Assembly (NCBI GenBank): GCA_014380365.1
Contig: JACMJZ010000025.1
Span: forward strand, 413,222-477,221
Direction: 5' to 3'
DNA length: 64,000 nt
Origin: Pyrinomonadaceae bacterium
Lineage (GTDB): Bacteria; Acidobacteriota; Blastocatellia; Pyrinomonadales; Pyrinomonadaceae
In this document: positions 1 to 6,473 of the stretch, piece by piece
Layout of the letters: each line of letters starts with the position of its first letter
How positions within the stretch are numbered: the first letter of the stretch is position 1
Program-made: the position numbers and the translations under genes
Notes under the pieces: model-generated
What the model was told of the DNA's origin: nothing
Databases searched by the model: none
Seen by the model: only the letters and a program-made list of their open reading frames with translations

Positions 1-616
1 GAATGACGAAGGTGGTATCCAACCTTTTTTGTTCAAACTGGGCATCATCTACTTTCTGCTCCTTTCGCATCCGTAAGATTTCTCGATAGCCGTTGTATTC
101 GTCTCTTAGCAGTGGGGCGACGTAGGGAGTGTGTGCTTCGGCCATCAGCACCATCGCCATCTTTCCAGGATTCGCGGCCAGATACCACTGCGCAACTTCA
201 ATTGATTTTAATAATACTGAGCAACCCTGAGATTGCATGCTGACGGTTCGAATTGATCTGGAAAGAAGTCCGTGAGTCTTTCCGATAACTTCCGAAGCCA
301 GGCAGGGAAGCATCTGGTCAGGTGTGTTGGTGGCGGCAATCAGGAGTCCTATTTGGGTAGGATCTCCCTGCCACTGCTCGATGCATCGCTTGGTAGCGCC
401 AACGCCCAGCTCGGTTGTAGAGCTGGTTGCATGCATGGGCTTGCCGGCCAGAAAGTCGGGGTAGTTGTCCATCACTGAGTATCGCTGTTCGACGCCCAAA
501 GAGTTAATTGTGTTGATAAGCTCGGGAGTGAGCTTATGCATGAGGGCGGCGGCGAGGTCGGTAGTTTGAAAAGCGTGTTTTGGAGTTGAGGTGGCTGCAG
601 AAAGTAGGTTCATCAT
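1..616 (-). CDS. Thiolase-fold ketosynthase (KAS III / type III PKS-like), 5' part only
   Basis: The gene runs off the left edge of the window; 205 codons from an ATG at 616 are visible. The translation begins MMNLLSAATSTPKHAF and contains a stretch around residues 120-150 (SMQSQGCSVLLKSIEVAQW) that resembles the nucleophilic-cysteine motif of the KAS III and chalcone-synthase superfamily, with QGCS as the likely active site. An earlier segment (LIAATNTPDQMLPCLASEV) fits the usual strand before it. Family members condense acyl groups from CoA or ACP donors. The catalytic His and Asn lie outside the window, so the exact class cannot be set. A GAGGGG element lies about 14 bases before the start, a weak ribosome site. 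Confidence 0.75.
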   Translation of the reverse strand, partial: MMNLLSAATSTPKHAFQTTDLAAALMHKLTPELINTINSLGVEQRYSVMDNYPDFLAGKPMHATSSTTELGVGATKRCIEQWQGDPTQIGLLIAATNTPDQMLPCLASEVIGKTHGLLSRSIRTVSMQSQGCSVLLKSIEVAQWYLAANPGKMAMVLMAEAHTPYVAPLLRDEYNGYREILRMRKEQKVDDAQFEQKRLDTTFVI

Positions 617-914
617 GATCTTTGATCTTTCCCCTCTTGGGCGTTGGTTATGTCCGCTTTGATGGTCTGCGGTAGAAAAGCTGGATTATTCACCTTAGTC
701 CTTATCAATGCACGTGCCACGCGGGCGAAATGCCCCAACTTGGCTCTAAACGGAGAAATAATAAGACTTAGCAGGATACTGACGCGTGGGAGGAAAAGCG
801 CGGGAATGGATACCGCGTATGCAGGAATTTTTGCAAAATTCTCGGTAACAGTTTTTGCTGGCTAATCCTTCGATAGTGTCTTGGTAATCAGGTATACAAC
901 TGTGTAGCAGGTAG

Positions 915-942
915 CCAGAGGTCAAGCTTTGCCTAATAAGTC
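915..942 (+). repeat. Left copy of 28-bp inverted repeat flanking the accessory segment
   Basis: This sequence matches the reverse complement of 7836-7863 at 27 of 28 positions. The two copies enclose about 6.9 kb that holds a transposase, a toxin-antitoxin pair and tRNA-like genes. The 3' half is a TGCCTAATAAGTC motif that recurs nearby. Confidence 0.8.
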
Positions 943-1041
943 TCGTTTGCCCAAGAAGTCGTGAGGCTGCCCAAGAAGTGGATCAGGCTAGTTCACAAGG
1001 GGAGTGGGGTAAAGGTGTGGTGTTAGGTCAATAAGACAAAA

Positions 1042-1066
1042 GCGGCGACGTGAATCACGTTGCCGC
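1042..1066. other. 25-base palindrome
   Basis: GCGGC and ACGTGA arms pair around a central A with one mismatch, giving a strong hairpin. On the minus strand it is followed by TTTTGT, so it could be a terminator read leftward, or an operator. No gene on the minus strand upstream of it was recognised. Confidence 0.5.
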
Positions 1067-1107
1067 TCCCTAAGGTTACCAACTTGGATGCAAAAGCGAG
1101 GGCGGCG

Positions 1108-1130
1108 GTCATTGTCCTCACCCCAGCAAC
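1108..1130 (-). repeat. 23-bp inverted repeat, copy 1
   Basis: Exact reverse complement of 5468-5490. Both copies are in non-coding DNA inside the accessory segment, 4.3 kb apart. Confidence 0.75.
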
Positions 1131-1263
1131 CGCCACCCTCTAAGGGAGCGCAGGCGTTTGGCAACGCTACCCTGCCGTTGCCATCGGGAGCCGCGCTCAC
1201 CTATGTTAAGATCGAAACGAACTATGAATTATCTGCGAGGTAAAACTGGTTAATGCCGCCCGT

Positions 1264-1282
1264 CCTGATGCGAGGCATCAGG
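1264..1282. promoter_or_regulatory. Operator-like palindrome upstream of XRE gene
   Basis: CCTGATGC and GCATCAGG arms (8 bp, perfect) flank a 3-base spacer. The CTGATG half-site recurs in the hairpin over the XRE start codon at 1347-1374, which suggests autoregulation. That role is inferred. Confidence 0.45.
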
Positions 1283-1346
1283 GTGACTCGAACGGCAACG
1301 CGCATTCTAAGGGCAATTGCCCACAGGCACAAGGGAGCAGCCTCCA

Positions 1347-1374
1347 TCCCATCAGGAGGCATAGACTGATGGGA
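1347..1374 (+). promoter_or_regulatory. Hairpin enclosing the SD and start codon of the XRE gene
   Basis: TCCCATCAG (1347-1355) pairs perfectly with CTGATGGGA (1366-1374). The loop carries most of the AGGAGG ribosome site (1354-1359), and the ATG at 1369 is in the 3' arm. Either an RNA switch on translation or a DNA operator for the XRE protein would fit. Confidence 0.45.
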
Positions 1375-1617
1375 TCGTCGCCGCGTCCGAAGCCCAAATA
1401 CTTGGGCAAGAAGTTGCGCGTAATTCGTCTGGACAGGTTAGGTCTGTCTCAGACGGAGATGAGCAAGGCGTTGGGGTTGAAAGTTGATTACTCGGCAGTC
1501 TCGCAATACGAGCTGGGCACACGCGAACCACCTTTGCTTGTCCTGCTCAAATATGCGCGGTTGTCTGGCGTGTCGATGGAGACGTTGGTTGACGATAAGA
1601 TGAGGCTGTCGGATTAA
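1369..1617 (+). CDS. XRE-family helix-turn-helix regulator
   Basis: An 82-residue protein made up almost entirely of one HTH_3 (Cro/C1-type) domain: RVIRLDRLGLSQTEMSKALG is the first helices, and AVSQYELGTREPPLLVLLKYAR covers the recognition helix and the following helices. It should bind DNA as a small repressor. The ATG follows an AGGAGG site at 9 bases spacing. The next gene starts one base after its stop, so the two are probably co-translated. Palindromes at 1264 and 1347 are candidate operators. Its place at the edge of an accessory segment fits a mobile-element regulator. Confidence 0.85.
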   Translation: MGSSPRPKPKYLGKKLRVIRLDRLGLSQTEMSKALGLKVDYSAVSQYELGTREPPLLVLLKYARLSGVSMETLVDDKMRLSD

Positions 1618-1618
1618 G

Positions 1619-1933
1619 ATGTGTGTTCACACAATCAGTGTGCCTTACAACGATCTCGATGACGGTATCCGAGACGCCGTTCGCGTCTTGGCTGAGGGTG
1701 GTATCGAAACCTTTGAGTCCTGTCAGGGTGGGGAAGGCCACGCATACCCTGAGCCTACGATCCGCTTCCACGGGGAACGCGAGGCGGGCTGGCGCGCCTT
1801 AGCAGTGGCACAGGCTGTCAGACTTCGAGTTTTGGAATTGCGACGGGTATGGCCGATATTAGATGGTGAGCCTACTGGCCCGTGGTGGGAACTAACTCTC
1901 CGCAAGCCCCCGGGCCAACAGGTTAATGGTTAG
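1619..1933 (+). CDS. Conserved hypothetical protein (phage/mobile-element type)
   Basis: A 104-residue protein with no domain I can assign a function. It has a recognisable conserved block, YNDLDDGIRDAVRVLAEGG followed by ESCQGGEGHAYPEPTIRFHG, then a C-terminal IDGEPTGPWWE-like segment. I recall similar proteins from phages and mobile elements without known activity. It begins one base after the XRE stop codon, indicating an operon. Its last four bases overlap the end of the convergent small gene at 1930-2088. Confidence 0.7.
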   Translation: MCVHTISVPYNDLDDGIRDAVRVLAEGGIETFESCQGGEGHAYPEPTIRFHGEREAGWRALAVAQAVRLRVLELRRVWPILDGEPTGPWWELTLRKPPGQQVNG

Positions 1934-2088
1934 CCTAGTTTAGCGCACTCCGCACAAAGCGGCCTACCGCCTGTGCCTTCAACACGGTTTTCAGTCTCGA
2001 TGTTGTTTCCGGTGTTGCAATCCGTGTCGTTGTGGTAGACACGAGGGTCATTCGGAAGCTTGGAATGCCAAGCACTTACCTTAGACAT
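1930..2088 (-). CDS. Small hypothetical protein with CxxC, 52 residues
   Basis: A 52-codon gene with an ATG at 2088 preceded by AGAAGGTAAGG, a plausible ribosome site. The product starts MSKVSAWHSKLPNDP and ends with RPLCAECAKLG. One Cys in the middle (DTDCNTGNN) and a CAEC pair near the end could form a small metal knuckle. The pattern, an N-terminal YHxxxxC followed by GTGGRPLC, resembles small zinc-ribbon-like proteins, but function is unknown. It converges on and overlaps the stop of the preceding plus-strand gene by four bases. Confidence 0.6.
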   Translation of the reverse strand: MSKVSAWHSKLPNDPRVYHNDTDCNTGNNIETENRVEGTGGRPLCAECAKLG

Positions 2089-2146
2089 TTTTTTACCTTA
2101 CCTTCTGGAAAACAGGTGTTTACGGTGAAGCGAGAGGCGTGTTATC

Positions 2147-2166
2147 TTGCCTTAGCCGTAAGGCAA
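2147..2166. promoter_or_regulatory. Small perfect hairpin
   Basis: TTGCCTTA and TAAGGCAA pair around GCCG. It lies about 60 bases upstream of the small minus-strand gene at 1930-2088 and downstream of the toxin gene, so it could serve as an operator or weak terminator. Confidence 0.35.
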
Positions 2167-2234
2167 CACGTTGGCTGCCAATCCAATCTCGCCGGTTCTC
2201 CAAAATCAACGAGACAGGTTGGCAGCCGTCGCTT

Positions 2235-2651
2235 TTAGAATATCCAATCATCACTAACCTCGATCTTAATCAAGGGCTTTTCAATTCCCAGTTCAGTCAA
2301 TAACTGATCAAAACTGCCATCGTCTATTGCGGTGTTAAGTTGCCTTCGCATTCCCGGTCGTCTACGCGAAATGTTTAGCACGATCACCGCTGGCTCACTC
2401 GGATTGATGCAGTAAGAAATGGATACTGAACGGAGCGGAAGCTTGTAGATAACATTAAAGAGGCCGACCAAAGCCCACCTCGGATCACACGGACACTGTG
2501 AGAGTGTTGTGTCGAGGGCTTGATCGACCTCTCTTAAGGTCATCACCGCAGGGTGTTGATTTTGGCCAGCGGCGAGACACGCTCGCGCTCTTTCGCGTAT
2601 TTCTCGATACGATCTCTCCGCTGGTTGAGTCCACTCAAGGATATAAGCCAT
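2235..2651 (-). CDS. RelE/ParE-type toxin candidate
   Basis: A 138-residue protein starting MAYILEWTQPAERSYREI. The block ALVGLFNVIYKLPLRSVSISY followed by PAVIVLNISRRRP matches the late strands of a RelE/ParE fold, where toxins either cleave mRNA on the ribosome or poison gyrase. The N-terminal half is longer than in minimal RelE proteins. It starts 27 bases after the end of the antitoxin gene, in the antitoxin-first order. Assignment rests on fold pattern and gene order, not on identified catalytic residues. Confidence 0.6.
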   Translation of the reverse strand: MAYILEWTQPAERSYREIRERARACLAAGQNQHPAVMTLREVDQALDTTLSQCPCDPRWALVGLFNVIYKLPLRSVSISYCINPSEPAVIVLNISRRRPGMRRQLNTAIDDGSFDQLLTELGIEKPLIKIEVSDDWIF

Positions 2652-2678
2652 TGTACGAGGTTTAGCGACCCCGAATCG

Positions 2679-3023
2679 TTATTTGGGGCGCTTGTTACCC
2701 CCTTTCTTTGGTGTTCCACGAACTTCTGTGTCGGGTTTGGTGTTGCCGCTCTGTGAGCCACGCAGGGCCGCCACTAAAGCCACTCTGTCTTCTTCCGTGA
2801 AGATTGATTCTAGGGTAGCCAAGAGCGCGTTCCTTTCTTTCTGCATTTCCAAAAACTGGTCAATACTCAGAATTACCGCAAGGGGCCTGTCATCGTCCTG
2901 GATAACCCAAGTCTTATCCAAGCTCTGAAGTTTCCCCGCGTTTAGAGTGCGGAGCTTGCTGACTCCGACGTATTGGACATTGGGGTCAATGACGGGGATT
3001 CCCTTTGTCTCGTTATTTAGCAT
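2679..3023 (-). CDS. Phd/YefM-like antitoxin
   Basis: A 114-residue protein. Residues 18-62 (VGVSKLRTLNAGKLQSL followed by WVIQDDDRPLAVILSIDQFLEMQ) have the Phd/YefM pattern: a short DNA-binding N-terminal fold, then the strand and helix that precede the toxin-binding tail. The tail is Lys- and Pro-rich and longer than usual. AAGGAC before the ATG is the ribosome site. It would neutralise the following RelE-like protein and repress the pair's promoter. The divergent space to 3142 should hold that promoter. Confidence 0.75.
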   Translation of the reverse strand: MLNNETKGIPVIDPNVQYVGVSKLRTLNAGKLQSLDKTWVIQDDDRPLAVILSIDQFLEMQKERNALLATLESIFTEEDRVALVAALRGSQSGNTKPDTEVRGTPKKGGNKRPK

Positions 3024-3141
3024 AGGCGTCCTTTTCCTTTCATGTGTTGGAGGGGTTGTCTGTCAGTCGAATCTCGTAATTCCCCGTTTCGGTTGCCAAG
3101 AATACTCTTTCGACCTCTCTCTTGTCAAGCGAAATCTGTCA

Positions 3142-3170
3142 TTGACTTTCGATTATGCTGTCTATATACT
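3142..3170 (+). promoter_or_regulatory. Sigma-70-type promoter
   Basis: TTGACT (3142-3147) and TATACT (3165-3170) are separated by exactly 17 bases. It points toward the SWIM transposase gene at 3348. Confidence 0.7.
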
Positions 3171-3230
3171 GTCAGTATGTTGTACATACCTTGTCACGTG
3201 CTACACAGTAACAGAACGGCTAAAAATAAT

Positions 3231-3268
3231 AAAGCCCTGCGGCTGCGCTAACAGCTACAGGGCTTTTT
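3231..3268 (+). terminator. Intrinsic terminator/attenuator in transposase leader
   Basis: AAAGCCCTG (3231-3239) pairs with CAGGGCTTT (3258-3266), and the 3' arm continues into a T-run. It sits between the promoter at 3142-3170 and the transposase start at 3348, so transcripts from that promoter would have to read through it. Confidence 0.75.
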
Positions 3269-3347
3269 GAAAATCAAACGCGATTGCTCACGTCCGATCT
3301 CGCAAATCCATTGTGAGCAATCCCCGAACAAAAAGCAAGGAGTCACA

Positions 3348-4613
3348 ATGGACGCCAGAGAACAAAAAGCACTTGAGATAGCGGCAACAACGAAACTGGT
3401 TCGCGGTGGAGATGTTTGGATGGTTCCATCTCAATCAGGACGCGGGAAGTACACGGTAAATCCCGACCCGGAATCGCCGCGATGCACTTGTCCCGACTTT
3501 GAGTGTAGGCAATTGCGTTGCAAGCACATCTTCGCGGTAGAGTACACCATCCGTCGGGAATACAAAGATGATGGTCAGACTCAGACCGTAACCGAAACTG
3601 TCACTGTTAAGAAAACTTACCGCCAGGACTGGCCCGCTTACAACGCCGCACAAGTAAACGAAAAGGATCAGTTTCAAAAGCTACTACATGATCTGTGCAA
3701 AGGTATCGGTGAGCCTTCACAGAAAATGGGACGCCCGCGCTTACCGTTTGAGGATATGATTTTCAGCGCGTGTTTCAGAGTTTACTCGACCGTCTCAGGA
3801 CGCCGATTCATGAGCGACCTTCGGGACGCCAAAGCTAAAGGTCATATCTCACAACTCCCCTGCTACAACTCACTTTTTAATTACTTCGAGAATGAAGCGT
3901 TGACGCCTTATCTCGAAATGTTGATCGAAGAAAGCAGCTTGCCTCTTACTGCTATCGAGTCTGACTTCGCGGTTGATTCGTCCGGATTTTCAACGTGTCG
4001 CTTTGTTCAATGGGTGGACGCGAAATATACCAACCCCAAGTTGATGACGAAGCGCGAATGGGTCAAGGTTCATCTAATGTGCGGTGTCAAAACTAACGTG
4101 GTTACTGCTGTGAAGATCACTGATCGCTACTCAGGCGATAGCCCGCAGTTCAAGGAGCTAGTAGACGCTACCGCCAAGAATTTTGTTATGCAGGAAGTGT
4201 CAGCGGATAAAGCCTACTTGTCGGCTCAGAATCTTCAAACCGTAGTAGACCATGCGGCCATGCCTTATATCCCGTTCAAGTCGAACAGCGCATCCGAGTG
4301 GGGCGGTCTGTCAGGAAAGCGAGGACAGGACACAAACGCGAAGTGGCGACGTAAGAGCAAGCTTTGGCGTCAGATGTACCACTACTACGAATTTAACCAG
4401 CAATGGTTCTTCCAGCAGTATCACAAGCGAAGTAATGTTGAATCTACATTCAGCATGATCAAAGCGAAGTTTGGCCATAGCCTCAGAAGCAAAACCAAGA
4501 CAGCGCAGATCAACGAAGCATTGTGCAAGGTCTTGGCCCACAACATTTGCTGCTTAATTCAGTCGATGTTTGAGTTGAATGTAAAACCGGAATTTTGGAG
4601 TGAAACAGCATAA
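3348..4613 (+). CDS. DDE transposase with N-terminal SWIM zinc finger
   Basis: A 421-residue protein. I chose the ATG at 3348 because AAGGAG lies just before it; an in-frame ATG at 3267 would begin inside the terminator hairpin. Residues 46-60 form a SWIM-type motif (CxC-x9-CxH: C46, C48, C58, H60). The rest is an IS4/IS5-like DDE catalytic domain with D210 (VDSSGF), D287 (SADKAY) and E365 (NVESTFSMIK). Such enzymes cut and join transposon ends. No clear terminal inverted repeats were seen immediately around the gene, so whether it is a free insertion sequence or part of the larger element is open. Confidence 0.85.
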   Translation: MDAREQKALEIAATTKLVRGGDVWMVPSQSGRGKYTVNPDPESPRCTCPDFECRQLRCKHIFAVEYTIRREYKDDGQTQTVTETVTVKKTYRQDWPAYNAAQVNEKDQFQKLLHDLCKGIGEPSQKMGRPRLPFEDMIFSACFRVYSTVSGRRFMSDLRDAKAKGHISQLPCYNSLFNYFENEALTPYLEMLIEESSLPLTAIESDFAVDSSGFSTCRFVQWVDAKYTNPKLMTKREWVKVHLMCGVKTNVVTAVKITDRYSGDSPQFKELVDATAKNFVMQEVSADKAYLSAQNLQTVVDHAAMPYIPFKSNSASEWGGLSGKRGQDTNAKWRRKSKLWRQMYHYYEFNQQWFFQQYHKRSNVESTFSMIKAKFGHSLRSKTKTAQINEALCKVLAHNICCLIQSMFELNVKPEFWSETA

Positions 4614-4953
4614 AACGACAATGATCTTGACTGAGAGAAGAAAAGGCCTACAATGAGCCCGAGAAAGTTTTCCACAACCAAGTTCCGCTATATTGTGGAG
4701 CCTGAGTTAGTAAGCACTATTTATTGAAACGTCTTGTGGTTTTGGAGGATTCTGAATGAAGTAGTTACTTGGGGGCTTGAGGTCCCAAAACGACGAAAGC
4801 GTCGGCTCCACCCGACGCAATCGCTCGAAACCTAAAAGATTATGTCCGTATCCTGTATATCGCCACCGAAAGGTGACGCTGGTTTCTTCTGCATTCTACC
4901 AGCCTCGCCTGAAGTGTCAAGCTCTAATTTTAGGAGGACTACTACTAATAGTA

Positions 4954-4977
4954 GAGGGGACGTGTGTACGTCCCCTC
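4954..4977. other. Perfect 10-bp hairpin just before tRNA-like genes
   Basis: GAGGGGACGT pairs with ACGTCCCCTC around a GTGT loop, ending 7 bases before the first tRNA-like gene. It has no T-run, so it is more likely a processing or structural element than a terminator. Confidence 0.5.
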
Positions 4978-4984
4978 CCCTTGG

Positions 4985-5057
4985 GGTAGGGATGGCAAAC
5001 GGTGAGCCGCTGCGATCGGCAATCGTAGTTTAGCGGGTTCAACTCCCGTCCCTACCT
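4985..5057 (+). tRNA. tRNA-like gene 1 with aberrant anticodon loop
   Basis: The 73-base cloverleaf has a perfect 7-bp acceptor (GGTAGGG/CCCTACC), A8-T9 (canonical T8 is replaced), a 3-bp D stem with GG in its loop, and a T arm with a canonical TTCAACT loop on a GCGGG/CCCGT stem. The anticodon arm can be drawn with stem TGCGA/TCGTA and loop TCGGCAA, putting GGC at the anticodon but C instead of U at position 33. A 9-base loop on CTGCG/CGTAG is the alternative. No CCA is encoded. Amino-acid identity is not assigned; G3:U70 of tRNA-Ala is absent. Confidence 0.6.
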
Positions 5058-5066
5058 TTCAAATGC

Positions 5067-5140
5067 GGGGTTTTAGTTTGGTGGCTAAAGCACTCGGCCC
5101 TTGGGCTGAGCGTTACGGGCTTTTAACCCCGTAAACCCCA
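5067..5140 (+). tRNA. tRNA-like gene 2 with 8-base anticodon and T loops
   Basis: It begins 9 bases after the first tRNA-like gene. The acceptor is GGGGTTT/AAACCCC with discriminator A. The D arm is GTTT/AAGC with a GG-containing loop. The anticodon stem CTCGG/CTGAG encloses eight bases (CCCTTGGG). The T stem ACGGG/CCCGT encloses CTTTTAAC rather than TTCRANY. Both loops are one base too long, so it is either a degenerate or a non-standard tRNA. Pro (TGG or GGG) and Gln (TTG) are possible readings and none is reliable. Confidence 0.45.
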
Positions 5141-5467
5141 CTTTTTGATGCCCAGCCCGCAAAGACAGGGCACCAAAACTGATTAAACATGTAATAGCCG
5201 GGAAGTTCCACAGTATGTACCGAGTGACCTGTTTTATGCAAATAAGTGAAACATATATTTGCTGGTCCCTTACGCGAAAAAAGCCGCCCCGCGCGACGTG
5301 GCGCGAGCGACTTGCAGCCAAGCAGAGTAACCGAATCGAATAATCACACTCGGCGAACACCGTGTCAAGCGAAATGTTGAAGTATCGCTTTAATAGTTAT
5401 TACATTTTCCGCAGACCTGTGGAAAACTCTCGGGGCTTAGTAGTTGTCCTGCCAAAAAAACTCCTGT

Positions 5468-5490
5468 GTTGCTGGGGTGAGGACAATGAC
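5468..5490 (+). repeat. 23-bp inverted repeat, copy 2
   Basis: Exact reverse complement of 1108-1130. Located between the tRNA-like genes and the metalloprotease-like gene. Confidence 0.75.
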
Positions 5491-5613
5491 GCCCTTATTT
5501 ACTTCTTTATTGGCTTTTTTAAGGTTTTCCCCTATACTCCGCGTGCCTTATCCCAACACCTTTTCGTTCAGGCAAGATACAGACTCTCGCGGGTCCCTCG
5601 TGTTTCTTAATCT

Positions 5614-6471
5614 ATGTCCGAAATGTTCAAAGAGTTCGAGCCGAGGTTTAAGAAATTCACGAGCTGTCTTTGGATGGGCCTGACGTGTCTCTCTGTTGGA
5701 ATAGGAGTACTACAAACCGAGTGGTTTTTTACTCGATGGGACCGCCCATCACACGAGGAAGTCTTAAAAGTGATGGACGAAGATGAAGCTGAGGAAAGGA
5801 AAATTGCCGATCAGTACATTAAGGCTAGGGGTAAGTTGCCAACGACGGGAATTCTCATCAGTGAAAACTTTAGTGCAACCTCGGAGGGCATGCTAGTTAA
5901 AGCCCTAAAAGATTTATTGGATGACGAGGCACTGCAAGCGGCGATTCGACAAGATTTTGGCCGGTCCTTCCATGACGTAAACGCTATTGTCTTTCCGGCT
6001 TGGGAAGCAATTCATGATAAAGCCGTTTTCGGGTTCACTGATGTTGGTCGAGATGCCGCCCTCATCGCTTCGCGACAGGTTTTCGCAGCCGGTTTCACTG
6101 TCCACGACCGACACAATCAGCCCCAGGCAACTATAGACGGAGTTCCGCGGATTGGCATTGATCGGGAGGCTTTATACGATCAGGATACCGTGAAGCTTAC
6201 TCTGTTTCATGAACTGTTTCACGCGATGAATGTACCAAAGCATGAACCTCCCTGGTACACCGTTATGCAAAACGATCTGGTGTATTGTGACGAGTATCGA
6301 GATTACGTAAAGAGATTCGGATTCAAGTACGACAGAGAGCGGAATATATGGATAGTGACTGCTATTCCGATGTTGTTCTTTTTGTACTTGCTGATTCGGC
6401 ACCTCTGGTGGGTATGGCTGAGAAATTTATGGTTTACGCGGTTGCGGCGCCGGGTTGGCGCCGCAAGTTAG
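5614..6471 (+). CDS. Membrane protein with HExxH zinc-protease motif
   Basis: A 285-residue protein of no family I can name. A hydrophobic helix at about residues 18-36 and another at about 246-268 frame a roughly 200-residue soluble region. HELFH at 199-203 within TLFHELFHAMN fits the zinc-binding helix of a metalloprotease; a conserved Glu or Asp downstream (for example in CDEYRDY at 225-231) could be the third ligand. The inference is a membrane-anchored peptidase. There is no obvious ribosome site before the ATG. It converges on the next gene, with two bases between the stops. Confidence 0.65.
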   Translation: MSEMFKEFEPRFKKFTSCLWMGLTCLSVGIGVLQTEWFFTRWDRPSHEEVLKVMDEDEAEERKIADQYIKARGKLPTTGILISENFSATSEGMLVKALKDLLDDEALQAAIRQDFGRSFHDVNAIVFPAWEAIHDKAVFGFTDVGRDAALIASRQVFAAGFTVHDRHNQPQATIDGVPRIGIDREALYDQDTVKLTLFHELFHAMNVPKHEPPWYTVMQNDLVYCDEYRDYVKRFGFKYDRERNIWIVTAIPMLFFLYLLIRHLWWVWLRNLWFTRLRRRVGAAS

Positions 6472-6473
6472 AT

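Larger units (their letters stand above)
617..1368. other. Intergenic region at left edge of accessory segment
   Basis: No convincing gene was found in these 750 bases. They hold the left copy of the 28-bp island-flanking repeat (915-942), three copies of a TGCCYAAKAAGTC-like motif (930-942, 948-960, 968-980), a 25-base palindrome (1042-1066), one half of a 23-bp inverted repeat (1108-1130) and a palindrome before the XRE gene (1264-1282). Confidence 0.6.
4614..5613. other. 1-kb non-coding stretch with structured RNA signals
   Basis: No credible protein gene. It contains hairpins at 4799-4818 (7-bp perfect stem), 4864-4875 and 4954-4977 (10-bp perfect stem, 4-base loop), followed by two tandem tRNA-like genes at 4985-5140. 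A GC-rich hairpin at about 5283-5315 is followed by a T-run on the minus strand. The second copy of the 23-bp inverted repeat is at 5468-5490. Confidence 0.6.

Noticed and set aside
644..865. 73-codon open frame on the plus strand
   Set aside because: No ribosome site, no plausible domain, and it sits in the promoter region of the divergent ketosynthase gene.
988..1200. 70-codon minus-strand frame sharing CWGEDND with a frame at 5362-5610
   Set aside because: The shared peptide comes from the 23-bp inverted repeat; neither frame has other coding signs.
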